A stretch of 64,000 nt of DNA, taken from positions 2,542,001 to 2,606,000 of the forward strand of contig JANTQA010000063.1 in NCBI GenBank assembly GCA_027625915.1, read 5' to 3'. Shown piece after piece: positions 31,494-44,064 of this stretch. The DNA is from Anaeramoeba flamelloides. Lineage: Eukaryota; Metamonada; Anaeramoebidae. A program made the position numbers and the translations under genes. Position 1 is the stretch's first letter. Each line of letters begins with the position of its first letter. The notes under the pieces were generated by a model. That model was not told the DNA's origin. It saw only the letters and a program-made list of their open reading frames with translations, and did no database searches.

Positions 31494-34400
31494 TCATTTT
31501 TTTTTTGATGATTTCTTTCTTGAACTTGGTTGATTAAGTTGTTGGATTTGGATTTGGATTTGAAAACCACTACCCCTTTTTTTCATCCGCCCCTTCTTAG
31601 TCTTCCCATTGGTGGATTTATCGATTTTTTTCATTATTGTATTTAATTTTTTTATCGAATTCTTAAATCTTTTTTCAAACCTAACTCTTTGAAGATTTTC
31701 AATTTTTTCCATTATTGGCATATCACAATAATCTGGAAGAACATTTTTTCTATTAATTAATTTCTTTTGATAAAATAAAATATTTGCGAATGGGTTATTT
31801 AAAACTTCTTGTAAACCGATTTGGCATATTTTTTGATTTTTGAATTTATGCCAAATTCCGTTTGATAAGTTTCTAATTAAAATTTTATAATTCAAGTTAT
31901 CCACATCACTAAATAAGTATACACATGATAAATAATAAAGATTTGTGTTTTGATATTTGTCATTGTTCTTTCCAATGCCATCACGATTCCTATCTCTATT
32001 CCCTTTATTGGTAATATCATTGTTATTTTTTTTTTTCATATAAAATTTTGATAAATCTAATTCTAATGGATACTTTATCGGTCTACAATTTCTTTGGTCT
32101 TCTTTTAAATTATCGCGGTTTACATTAATGATTAAAGTATCTGGAAAATGCGAAATTTCCAAAAAGGTTTTTGATTGGTTATGCTTGTGACAATGAATAC
32201 ACTTAAATTGTTTGGTATGTTGGTAATAATTCAAAGATGAGTTTTTTGGGCTAAAATAACGATCCAAACAACATTCTAATTTCAAAAAATGATTTTCTTT
32301 TAATTGAAGTTTTTTATTTTTGCTATTTACATTGGACAAGTTAATAATTGGCGCAATTTCAAACAAAAAATCACCCCTTTCGATTTTGGTTACCCCATTC
32401 ATGGTTATTATTGGGGATTTATTTAAAAATAATAAGGGATTCCATTTTAACCCAAGAACTGTTTTTTCATTAATATAAATCTGATCTTTTTTTTGATATA
32501 TTTTTTTAATTGTGTTCGTTTTATTAAACATTTCAATAATTTGGAATAAGGGGAAACAATTATTTTTTTTAAAATGATATTGGTGATTATTTGATAATAA
32601 TTTTTTATATTTAATTGTAGTTAAAGGATCATTTTTTGAAATAATTTTTTCAATAATTATCGTTTTTTCAACATTATTTGTTTCTTTTATTAAAAGATCG
32701 TTTTTCTTTTTATTTAAATCGTTTTTATTTTTATTTAAATCGTTTTTTTTTTGTAAGGATTCAATTTGGTTTAATTTATCCTTGGTAATAAACCAATTAA
32801 TTTTTTTCATAATTCTTTTCTCAATTGTTTTATATGAAACTGAACCAATCTCAAATTTTATCAAAAGCGGGATATTTAATAGTGTTGTGGAAATACCCGC
32901 TCCAAAAGATTCTCGAAATTGGTCTGCCTCACAATTAATTATTTGAATATAAACCGATGTATTGCTAATTTTTATATTAGCCTTTTTTATTTTTTTTTGT
33001 AATATTTTAACAGCACTGGATAAATTATATTTATTCCCACAAAAAATATATTTGTTTTCAATATTTGCCCCTTCCAATTTTTGTAAGTAATTCGTAATTT
33101 TTTGATTATCATTTTCAATTTTCTTTTTAAGATGTTTGATAATTTTATTGGTTGTTTTTCTTTTATTATTCATTTCTTGTATTTTCGAATAATCATTTAC
33201 CACTTTTTGAACACATTTGTTTTCTTCTTCTAATATGCTAATAAGGTTATTGTTTATTTTATTTAATTCTTGTTGTTGGTAAATCAATTCTTTTCTTTTT
33301 TTCATAATATCATCTGCTAGCTTGACATTTTTGGATAATTGTCCAATTTCTTGTTTTAATTCAATTATTATTTGTTCTTCAATTTCTGTATTACTTTTTT
33401 TGATTTTTTGAGTTTTTTTCACCTCATACGCAACAATATTATTTGTTGTAATTTTAATATAATTTAAATCTTGATCTGTTTTAATTTCTTGATAAATTCT
33501 TGAATGATAAATATCCGCAAAATAAAAGTTCATATTTGTTTGATTACATTTCTTTTTAATTTTTTCTGATAATTCGTGAAGTGTTGGATTTTTTTCAAAA
33601 TTCAAATAATATTTTTTTGGTAATTTATTCCGATCTTGAAAGATTACAAGTATAATTAGATCGTTTTCTCTATATTTTGGCACAGGTAAATCTAAATAAT
33701 AAGAACTGGGGAATCTAATTGCCCTTTGACGACAATTTAAGCATCTAGATATTTCTTTGAATTGGATATTAAATATCGCTAAAGAAATAATCAACATTTA
33801 TGTAATGGTAAATATATTAATATTATAAAGAATTGTAATGGATTATAAACATTGATACAGAGAATATATATTTTTATTATTTTGAGAATGTATTTAAAAC
33901 AGTAAAAAAAAAAAAAAAATGAGATGAAGTGATAGGTGAGCGAATGATTAATTATGAATTTAAATTTAAAAAATGTTTATTTTATTTTTTTTTTAATGAT
34001 CTATTCATCATCATATATTATCTATATTATAGGATGGGGGATGGGGGGGGGGTGGGGGGGGTTAAATATTATCTTGAAATTATAATGTGAAGATATACTT
34101 TTTTTTTGGTTTAAGGGATATCTGAATTTTAACTTTAGAGACTATTAAAATTAAATACATAATTCAGTATCAAATAATAAAAATGATTTAAAAGATTACC
34201 CATTGAAGGAAATTCAAAGAAAAAATATTATAAGTTAATAGTTTGAATTTAAAATCATTTTTTTTTTTTTGATATAAGATTTTTTTGTAAATTTCAAATG
34301 AACAAAGTATAATTAAAATCAATTTTTTTAGCCTATAAATGATTCTAGTTATCCAGATTATATTTAAAATTCGTTATGCATATATCCTAACCTCTATAAT

Positions 34401-35364
34401 ACTTGTAAATAAAGTATATTCCCCAGCTCAAACAAGGACTTTAGTCTTCTGTACCTTTTCAAGGTAGAATTTCGATTTTGAAATTAGAAAATTATTTGTT
34501 CAAAGAGAAAATTTTGGAAAATTTAAAAATTTGATTTTGATTGATTTTATTTTAGAGGGACATAAACTTTGGATTTTTTCTAGAAGAAAAAATAAATAAA
34601 AAGCATTTTTAAACTTAAAGGAGGGATTGATAATTTTTTATTCTATTCAAAATTAATGTTTACAAGTCATTAAACCCATTGTGACAATAACAGGGTTGAG
34701 CAAAACTCTAAATAACCTTTAATGAAAAAGTGAACACTTTAAGTCAGCAAATTACTTTTGGGTAAAGATATATATATATATATATATAAACTCGATTTCA
34801 CTCAAAGGGGCCCAGCCAAAAATGAAAAAGTAACTTTATTTTTAAAAATCAACCAAACTTAGATTGTTTAGAAATACGAGAAATAATAAACTTCATATAA
34901 GAGTCCATAATTATAAAAGAAACCCCTGAACAAACCATAAATTTCAAAAAAAAAAAAAATGTTAAAAAATTTTTTGGGCCCCATTCATTGGAACGTCTCT
35001 TGCAAAATTCTCAATTTCTTTAGGAAATTAAAATCGTTGATACTAAGATTTTTTACTTGTAAATGTATGAATTTTAAAAGAACATACAAAGCTTAACTTT
35101 TCTTAATGTTTATTTCGTTTTTCAAACATTTTTTTTTTCAAAGTAAATTTTTAAAAAAAAAAATAAAAAAGAAAAAAAAAAAAAAAAAAAAAAAAAAACA
35201 AAAAGCAAAAAAAAAAAAAAAACAAAATTTTACAAAATGAGAAAAAATGATTTTGATCTAAAAATTGAAAATTTTAGTTTGATAAGAGTAATGAATTAAA
35301 CTCATCGAATGTCTTCCATTTCTTCAATAAAACTGGGCCACTTTGACTGAAAAAGAGTTTATAT

Positions 35365-35404
<40 letters not shown>

Positions 35405-38400
35405 TGTTGTCAAGATTTGCCTAAATTTCATCAAGTTTAAAATAAAAAGATTTAAAATGATATTGACGTACTAATATATTTATTTTCTTATTTGTCTTTA
35501 ATCCAGATTTAAATTATAATAAAAAGTCAAAATAGTTCAAAGATAAAGTAGTTATGTATTTTTTTTTAAACTCAAACTTTTTATTTGTAAAAATTTAACT
35601 ATATAATTCCTCATAAATACCAATAAGAAAGAGATTAGAACTCTCAAAAGTTTAGGATAGTACTAAGTCACTGTGGAAAGATTTTGGGAAATCATTTAGT
35701 AATTAGGCAAAGTTTGAAAATTTTCTGATCTTCTTCTTTTGAATTGAATTCAGATAAAATAGGAAGCATTTTAATAATAAATTAGACTTTAAAAAAGTTA
35801 TTTAAAGTTATTTTAGAAGAGTTTTGCAAATTTTTTAGGACACCTTTAATCTCATAAATATAAAAGATCGTGACGCTCAAGGATTTATGACATTGGAAAA
35901 TTAATTTGGTTCAAGTCACCCAATTGTTTGATCAATAGACTACAAAGAAAAAATTCCATCAATTTTCCCGTAAAGGTCGGAAATTGAATGAATTCCCTTT
36001 CTTTGTTTGAAAAAAATGTCTAAAATCAAACAGTGTTTTTAGTTTTGGTTCGAAAGAAATCAATAACATTTTTTATTTTTTAAAAAATGTTTGGTCTCTT
36101 TTTTTTCAAAGAAAAAAGAGAGAAGAGACCATTAATAAAAGATTTTGAAACCGAGAAAAAATACATTTACAAATTTAAGAAATTAAAAAAAAAAAAGATT
36201 TTATTTTAAAATGTCAAGTAAAGAAATTTTTGAGGAATGCTGAAAATCAGTCACTGTTAAGAACACACAATATACACATCTTTTATGTTTGATCGCCTTC
36301 GGGAATGTTTCTTAAACAGTGTAAAATAAAAGAGGATATAGGAACTCATTGAAAAGTTGGCGATCTAATTTGTCTCTGTGGGATTTTAAACCAAGTTTTA
36401 GCCTTAATGGAGAAAATATAACCTTTAACTTCAATGTTTACAATAAACTTCATTGATAGAAAAAGAAGCTTTGATAAACAAGTTCTTTAAAGTACCATTA
36501 AAAAATAACAAATTAGTTGTTTTGGGCATAATTTGTTTGTTTGTTTTCGTTTGTTAAATTTTTTATTCACGTTATAGATCCTGAGTTCCAAAAAATAAAT
36601 AGCATCTCATATTGTTTCATTTGTTCAACAATCACCGGTTATATTTCCATTTCTTGGATCCCCTCCCAGACTCAAAATATGAGATTGTTCTAGTGCTAAG
36701 ATTATATTAAAATCGTCGTTCCTCAAACTCCACAATATCATCTTATATCACTTCGAACAATCTCATATTTCTCTTTCTTCCAGGCCAGACTCGTAACATA
36801 ACAAGGAGATTGTTTGCAAATCAAAAAAAATAAAGACAGATATGAAAGATGTTTGATTTTAAAAATTGAATTTTTATGAATTTATATAAAAAAAGTTATT
36901 TTTTGAATTGTAACAAAATCAATAAATTAAAAAAAAGAAATCAAATTTTTCTAAAATAAGAATTAAAATAAATTAAACAGACTTAACATAAAAACAAAAA
37001 AAAGTAAAGGTTCCTGAAAAACGAGAAAATTTTCGATTAAAAAATTTGTCACATTAGAAAACTGTCAGACTCAATGCATATATATCATAACCTACCAGTG
37101 TACATTTTAACCAGGTGTTAAGATTTGGGTGACTTACCATGTGGTTTGTTCAAGATCTAAAATTTTCGTCCAGAATGAGATATATTGAATTTTGGACTTT
37201 TCAAAATTTAAGAAAAATGGATCAAACATTTTAAAAAAAAGAATTCTTTTCCGAAAATAGCATTTAATGTAATCTAATATTTGATTAACCTGATTTTTAT
37301 TTTATTTTTCAATTCCAGTATGGATAAAACAAATTTTGAATTTGCTATTAAATTTACTAGAAGATTTTTTTTTGAAGTAGCCAGTGCCTTAATATATTTC
37401 TGAAAATAGTTCGATTTTACTTTGTATGTTGTTTTAGTGATCCTTTTGAAAACTCTTTTTGGGCACCCTTTTTGTAAATGAAATGAATTACATTTCCATT
37501 TGATCGAAAGAAAATGGAACGAAAATTTATCCACATTTAATAATTTTAATAACAGAATTAACTTATTTTTTTGCCTTAGTTTGCACCATGTTATCCTGAA
37601 ATCTTCTGTACTGCTTGAATTTTCAAGAGTTTAATTATCCTTTCAATTGGTCCGATGGTGTTTTTAAATTGATCAATGGTAAAAGGAAAAAAAGTGCTCC
37701 TCTATTTTAGATTTCAACACATTTTTCTCATTAGTTGTTAATTGTTTGTTTTGTATAAAATTTGGAAAAGTATTTCCAGTATTTGCATAATAAATTGGAA
37801 ACATTTTTCGCCGGGTTTTTCTTATTTTTCTTTTTTAAAGAGAGTTTTCAAAAAGAAGAAGGTTGTAATTTGCGATTCTATTTCTTTATTTTTTTGGTCT
37901 CTATTTAAAAAAAGTTAAAACAAGTGATCATTTTTTTCCCCATTTATTCTGCAAATATCAATATTTGAATTTTTATATCAAATCAAAAAAGCTCGTGACT
38001 TTTAGAAACCTCGAGTCTTTACAAGTCTTTGAGCATTTTTAAAAACATCCAAACAATTAAAACCCTTTCAAACACTTGCCAACCACTTTAAAAGGGTGAA
38101 AAGCTTGGTAAAAGTGATGAGATTCTTTGTAGTGTGCAATTTCTTTTTGATCTCTCTTATTTTATTTCTTTGTTTGGCAGATCATTTCCATTTGGTTGAT
38201 TATTTTTAGACACAAGATCTTTGGAAAAAAAAAAGATCAAAACTCATACGTGTTATAAAAGAAATGTCTTGCTTATAAATTAAGCTTAAATATTTTAAAG
38301 ATAATTTTTGATCGGATTCTTCTTTTTCATATTGAAAAACAGGTTTTTGTTGAGAATTAAGCTTATTAAAATCGTCGCGGATGGAGCAAAGAAACCAATC

Positions 38401-38841
38401 CAAAAATTTAATAATCTGGTTTGTTTTTTGGATGCCCTGTGTGCAATGTCTTTTTACAGTTTCGTAAATGTAGTTTGTGGGGATTCGTTGAACATTCGAA
38501 AGCCAATAATATTCAAACAGCCTTGCAAAGTCTGCACCAATATTGCCTTCCGTTCCTTCGCTGGCCTTGTTTAAATGGTTCTCATAGCTTGCATTAAAAA
38601 AATAGTTAATGACACCTTCACAATTCAGTAAAGATAATAAAATGCTATTAAAATAACCTGGAATATTGGATCCACAATTTGATAAAGAAACTACCCCTAA
38701 GCCCTGAGGCAGCTGGTTTAAAATGTTCTCATTAATCGTTTGTTTTTTTTTTCTTTTGAGTTTTGGTTGTGGTTTAAAAATTGGTAAAGTTTTCTTTTTG
38801 ATAGTTGGTGTACACAAATGCAAAGAATTACTCTTTCTCAT
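31494..38841 (-). CDS. Ubiquitin-specific protease homologue lacking the catalytic triad (pseudo-deubiquitinase, USP4/11/15-like)
   Basis: Exon 1 is 38250-38841, exon 2 is 31494-33778; donor C|GTATGAG and acceptor TTTAG|CG join in phase 1 to give SFIT-P-IFNIQFKE and a 958-residue protein. Residues 47-180 match the USP N-lobe, ~199-320 the finger and UBL-like segment preceding the insert in USP4/11/15, followed by a coiled-coil-rich insert, and ~690-870 the C-lobe ending ANILFYQKK. Both zinc CxxC pairs survive (C210/C213 and CIHC near 720). The Cys-box, normally NxGNTCFMNS, reads NCGSNIPGYFNS (55-66), with Gly62 at the nucleophile. The His-box has Asn827 where His is expected, and Lys844 replaces the catalytic Asp at the family's 17-residue spacing. 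The open frame is intact over 958 codons, so it is probably a non-catalytic ubiquitin-binding or scaffold protein rather than a decaying gene. The start ATG at 38841 could be preceded by further exons. Confidence 0.85.
34036..34061 (+). other. G-run cluster with quadruplex potential
   Basis: G5, AT, G10, T, G8 in direct succession, the only such run in the window. It lies in the pseudo-USP intron about 260 bases from the 3' splice site; the transcript would carry the C-rich complement. Confidence 0.8.
34786..35362. mobile_element. ~570 bp inverted-repeat element in TA repeats, copy 2
   Basis: Left tip ATAAACTCGATTTCACTCAA and, read from the right, ATAAACTCTTTTTCAGTCAA, both continuing to GGCCCAG. 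TA microsatellites abut both ends (34769-34788, 35361-35402). Confidence 0.7.
37985..38143. repeat. Dispersed repeat with ATGAGATT...TAGTG ends, copy 1
   Basis: Contains CATCCAAACAATTAAAA, CTTTAAAAGGGTGAAAAG and GTGATGAGATTCTTTGTAGTG, colinear with the complement of 39190-39366. It lies just inside the donor of the pseudo-USP intron. Confidence 0.5.
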
Positions 38842-38894
38842 TGAGCTCAAATAATTAAAGGTTTAAAAAAATGATTTCATATTTTTGATTAGAA

Positions 38895-39070
38895 TACTGG
38901 TATTTGGATTATAAAAGGGAACAATTTTCACTTCGTTTTCAATTTCCTTTTTTCAAATAGAGATCAAAACCACAAATTACAACCTACTTTTTTGTTTGAG
39001 AATTCTTTTTATAAAAGAAAAATATGAAAAATGAGTAAATTTTTTCCCATTTAGAATTCAACTCCCATTA
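38895..39070. mobile_element. M176 element, copy 2
   Basis: TACTGGTATTTGGATTATAA to GAATTCAACTCCCATTA, the same 176-base length and internal sequence (GATCAAAACCACAAATTACAA) as copy 1. It lies about 55 bases upstream of the pseudo-USP start codon, so it may sit in that gene's promoter. Confidence 0.65.
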
Positions 39071-39189
39071 TGTGAAAATCTCCAACCTTTAATAAAGTTT
39101 TTAACTTGACAATACCTTGACATTTTTAAAATGATATAAAATTTTTTGTAAGTTTATAAACTTTCTGGTGGACTGTTTGAAAGAAAAGA

Positions 39190-39366
39190 GCTTGAGAAAA
39201 GTCACGAGATTTTTTATAGTGTAAGTGTAAACACACTCATTACTTTAACATACCTTTTCACCCAATTAAAGTGGTTGAAAGGTGTTTAAAAGGTTTTTAA
39301 TTGTTTGGATGGGTTTGAAAATGCTCAAACATTGATAACAGTGATGAGATTTTTTATAGTGAAAAT
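39190..39366. repeat. Dispersed repeat, copy 2 (complete)
   Basis: GCTTGAGAAAAGTCACGAGATTTTTTATAGTG at one end and AGTGATGAGATTTTTTATAGTG at the other, the latter as a direct rather than inverted end motif. Internal CACCCAATTAAAGTGG is shared with copy 3. Confidence 0.5.
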
Positions 39367-40127
39367 TATTCAAAAAAATTCCAGTCACAAGATTAAAATA
39401 CTTGTTTCAAATTTTAATTATTTACTTTTTTTTTTTTTTTTGGAATTCGATATCTAATTTACTAATTAATTGGATAACCAAGGTTCGATCAATTTGGAAT
39501 TTAAAATCCGTGATATTATAAGTAAATTTTTAAATTATGAATTGTATTTTACATATAATTTATTTATTATTCTTGTATTATTGTAATTTTTTATAAATTT
39601 GAGTGTTTGGTATTATTGGTTAAAGATGTTATTTGTGAAAAATTTTTCATTTTTGGTTTATTTCTACAATTTCTGATTTTAATTGTAGAAATTTAATAAG
39701 CCATTATGATATTTATTTATTGTTTATTTTTTTGATCGATTAATTTATAAACTTTTTTTTAATAAGGAAATATTGATTAGATTTTTTATCATAGGTTTCT
39801 AATTTACAAGTGTTACTGATAAATTTATTTTACATATCTGAAAATTTTTACAGCATTTTCTTATTTATATATTTTTTTACAAAAGCTTGAATATAATATT
39901 GTATTGGTTTAAATAAGAAGAATCTTTGTAAAATCGGTTTGAATTTTAAAATATTATTTCTCAAAAACTGTTTTAAAAGTTGAGGTTATATATTTTAAAA
40001 AGGGAAGTTGAACTAGAAAATTTTATTAAATTTGTATGAATTTATCAGTATTTTAATAACAATACCATAAAAAAAAAAATTAAAAAAATATGGTTTATTC
40101 TAAAATTTCAATCTTTTCAAAACTTTT

Positions 40128-40542
40128 AGACAATTTAACAACCTTTCAAACACTTTTCAACGACGTTAATTGGGTGAAAAGATATGTTAAAGTAATGAGT
40201 GTATTTCTATTTACACTATAAATAATCTCGTGACTTTTCTCAAGCCCAAGTACAGTCAGTTCCACTTTTAAGACACAAACATTGAACGAAATTTAAGGCA
40301 CACAAAAAAAAATCTCAAATTAAGGCACAAAATTCAAATTCTATTAAAATGATTTGAGAAAAAAACAATTCCAAAAAATTTTGTTCCATAATTTGAGATT
40401 TTCTTGTGACGTAAATTTTGTTGAAAGTTTGTATCTTAAAATGGAACTGACTGTATTTCAAACACATCAAAAGAATTAAAATCCTATAAAAACTATTTCA
40501 TCCACTTTCATAGGGTGAAAGGCTTCGAAAAAAACGATATAC
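40128..40542. repeat. Dispersed repeat, copy 3, split by P200 copy 4
   Basis: 40128-40250 and 40456-40542 are flanks of one older repeat: AATTGGGTGAAAAGATATGT and CACTATAAATAATCTCGTGAC before the insertion, CATAGGGTGAAAGGC after it. The complement of copy 2 matches the first part closely. Confidence 0.55.
40251..40455. mobile_element. P200 palindromic element, copy 4, nested in another repeat
   Basis: TACAGTCAGTTCCACTTTTA ... AAATGGAACTGACTGTA. It splits a copy of the dispersed repeat seen at 39190-39366, between CTCAAGCCCAAG and TTTCAAACACATC. Confidence 0.8.
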
Positions 40543-42059
40543 TTTTTTTGGGCGTCAAGTTAATAACATTTATTAGATATCAGAATTATATATAAAAACT
40601 ATTTATTGTTTGGGTATAGAATTACCAAAAATACCAATGATTTTTTACTGGATAATTATCTCCTAAATATTATTTTAGCTCTCTTTATTTTCAATAAAAT
40701 AAAAAAATGATTTTCCTGAATAATATTAATGAAACATTTCAAAATAAAAATGAAACATAAAAAAAATAATAATTTACTTATAAAAAAAAATAATAAAACT
40801 CCTACTATTTGAAGAGTTTTGGAAATTTAATTTTTTAATTAATGATAAACATATATTAGTAGTCATTTATTGTTGGAAAATCGGAAGTAAACAATTGAAT
40901 TTATTTACTTTTGTTTTAAGTTATATTCTTTACTCTTTTGTTCACTTATTTAATTGGAATATTATCTTTAATGAAAAAAATTTCAAATGGTAAAAAAGGT
41001 TAAAACCAATTTTTCATAAGAGACCGTAAAGAAAACAAAATTTTCTTGTAATCAATAAAACAAATTAATAATTATGGGGTATAAGGTAGGATTAAACAAG
41101 ATCAACGTTTTTCATAATAAAATTGTTAAGTCAGATTCTTTCTTTAATTGATATACTATCTAAAAATGAAGTTGAAAATTTTTCAATTTTTGGGATTACC
41201 AAAATTATTTCACATATCCCAAGATAAATGGTGGACTAAGTTATCATTTTTGTTGATATGGTTGATAGCAAAATAAAAAAATTATTGATGAAGTTTAGAA
41301 CTAATCATATTTTATACTGAGGGGTTGAAATGTAATATCATCACAAATAAGTATAATTGAAAATACTATCAAATAATGGACAATCAAAATATTGCAAATT
41401 TCAAGATTTTTGAGGTTTTATCATGAAAACATAATTAATTCAAAAAAAGTTTCATTTATTTCTCAAATAAAACAAGACAAATTAAAAAAAAAATTTTTTT
41501 TTATTGTTTATAGGCCCATCCTAATTCTTTTCTAGAATATTGAAATAATTTAAGAAACTTTATTGTGATTCATTCAATTTGTTGGTACCCTGGATGAGAT
41601 TGATTTTCAAAGATTTTTGTTGTAAGTTTTACATTGGTAAAGAAAAACTTTAAGAAACAATAATAATATTAAAGAAAAACTTTTATATAACTTGTTCAAA
41701 AGAACGTTGAATTCCATATTATTTTAAGTTAATAAATATGTTATTAGGCATCAGAACAGTGTCCGCATAACATAAAAGATAATGAGTCCTAAATTTTTTT
41801 CTTTTTTTGATTGCAATTACCTCGATTTTTTGGAAATTCTTTCATAATATAATAATGTTTATAAAATTTTATTATTTGATTTTATTATTTAAAATATCCA
41901 TCATTAGAATTATAAGTAAAATGTCACTCTTCCAGTTATTCATAATATTAATTTAAGGAATATTTATTTGTAAAATTATAACAGCTACCAATCTCAAACA
42001 ACATCTAATAATTATTATTCTTAGGTTTCTGAAAAAATTTTACCGTTTTTATAAAAAAA

Positions 42060-42459
42060 GTGAAACACGGTTTTTAATTGGGAACATTAATAAAAACTGA
42101 AAATGAAAATTAAAAGCAATTAAAAGAAGAAACCAATTAACTTCAAATAATAACCCATTATATTATTTTCAATCAACCCAACAAATAAAATTTAAATCTT
42201 CTTGATTTATCGAAATTGTTTAAGTGGTTTTGGAGATCTCAAAAATAATCAAATTTTTTCAAACAAATTTTTAATAATTGATCAATCAAAGAAAAACTCC
42301 ATACCAAAAGATAGTATTAAAAAAACTGTTATTGTGTTTAATCCCCGATTTTGTCTTTTTTTATTTATTCTACTTTTATAAATTGATCTTACTTTGAATT
42401 TTCATTTTTAGTATGTGTTCCCAATGAAAAATTGTGTTTAACCTTTTTTCCTGTTTCAC
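42060..42459. mobile_element. ~400 bp inverted-repeat element, copy 2
   Basis: Starts GTGAAACACGGTTTTTAATTG and ends TTTTCCTGTTTCAC. The inner parts of the termini, TTTTTAATTGGGAAC and GTTCCCAATGAAAAA, are complementary. Confidence 0.6.
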
Positions 42460-44064
42460 TTTTTTTCCACAATGGCTATTTTTATATACCGAGTTAATTT
42501 CATTTCGGTAGAAATTATTTTGAGTTTTTTATTTAACTGTTATTTGGTTGACTTTTATTTGTCAAATAATGAACGATTTAAAAATCAAAAGTAATTTTGG
42601 GATAGATAAAAAAAATCAATAGAAACTAAATTTTCAAAGATAGGCAATGAAAATAATCTTTATAAACTCTTAATTAACAACAGTTGTAACACCAAACCTC
42701 TTTCAATATTACTTCGTTAGTTTTGGAATATTTCAAAGATATAAGTGAGTATTATGGATGAAGAAACACTGAAAAATTAAAATGAGAGAATAACTTTATT
42801 TGGAATTCAAAAAAAGTTCCTACTTTATTGACTAACTCACACAAGCATTCGTCTCTTAACAAAAATAACAAATTGTTTGGAAACTATAAAACTGACTCGA
42901 AAATTATAACCTAAGTAAATACATTTGAAATTGCTTTTTATTTTTCGATTAATTTGCTCACAAAAAGCAGATTTGACTTTTTTTCCCATTTAACACAAGA
43001 TATCTTTTGTACTAAAAGTGTTTCGATTCAAATTCTTATCAAAGAATTGGTGGAATTGTTTAATTGAAATGTGATTAGTCACAAAGTAGTCAAAAATTAT
43101 TTCTTATTACAGGTTTCATTTTTTCTTTTTTATAATTAGATTTTTGTTTTTAATGTTTTGGTTTCAAAACGATCAACTGTTTAATGTTGTTTGTTGTTTT
43201 CAAGAGAAATAAAAGAAAACCCGGATCTTTGCAAAACAACACTCAATCAACTAAAAATTTATTTCCTCTCTTGTTCTTTTTTGTGGTTGGTTTTTCTTGT
43301 TAAAATTGAAAAAGTTTTCTTGTTTTTGGATTCTGTGTGTTCTGTGTGTTCTGTGATTTCTTTAATTCAGAGGCTCCTTCACTGAAATGAATTAAAACAA
43401 CAAGATTGAAATTGAATTATTTTTGTAATTTCAAAAAAAATCGATCCTTTGATCACTTTTACTTGAATTAAAAAACAAAAAACACGACTGTTTCATTTGG
43501 AGTTTCTAAAAAGAAAACAAATTTTTTTTAACTGATTTGTTTTCTTTTTAGATTTGAATTAAAAACTACAAATTTTTTGATCATTTAAACAAAATCTTCT
43601 CTAAATTTCAAAACAAGATAATCAAAAATAGTGTGTGGTTGACTTTTTTCTGACTTGTTACCAAAACATAATAATTTCTCGTTTCGACAAATCTTTTTTT
43701 CAAATTATTTCTCAAATCGTCACCGAAAAAAATTAAGATCCACCTCAACACAACTCAACAGAACCTTAATTTGGTAATTTTCCGTTTTCTTGAGATTTGA
43801 GGCAAAATTCTAAAAAATTTCCAAACCTTTTCCAAATCAGAAAAATCAAATAGCCAGCTTGTTTTGTCAAAAATCAGAGTATTTTTGGTTGAATCCTTCC
43901 AAACTATGATCTAAATTTGATTTCAAGAATAACTATTCTTTTCCTTTAAAAGCAGATTTTTGAAAGTTTTATCCATCCATTTTTTTAATTTACTTTTTTA
44001 AATTACAACTTTTTTCAAACCACAACAACTAAACTCTTTATTATTAATAATAACTCTTTATCAA

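Larger units (their letters stand above)
33779..38249 (-). other. 4.5 kb intron of the pseudo-USP gene
   Basis: This intron is bounded by GTATGAG (donor) and a pyrimidine-rich ATTTCTTTAG acceptor. It contains the G-run cluster at 34036-34061, a ~570 bp inverted-repeat element seated in TA microsatellites (34786-35362), long A-tracts near 35.2 kb, an imperfect inverted repeat with the core AATATGAGATTGTTC (36675-36775), a small open frame at 37274-37534 (86 codons, no recognisable domain, not needed for the USP reading), and one copy of the 37985-38143 dispersed repeat just inside the donor. No other gene is seen. Confidence 0.75.
38842..44064. other. Intergenic region between the pseudo-USP and RING ligase genes
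   Basis: Holds M176 copy 2, dispersed repeats at 39190-39366 and 40128-40542 (the latter with nested P200 copy 4), and the ~400 bp element (42060-42459). The stretch 43600-44060 is less repetitive and may hold the RING gene promoter; a short direct repeat TTCTGTGTG lies at 43330-43353. No gene is seen. Confidence 0.5.

Noticed and set aside
43191-43385. Forward frame ending in SVCSVCSVISLIQRLL
   Set aside because: The Cys pattern comes from a short TTCTGTGTG direct repeat; no zinc-binding arrangement.
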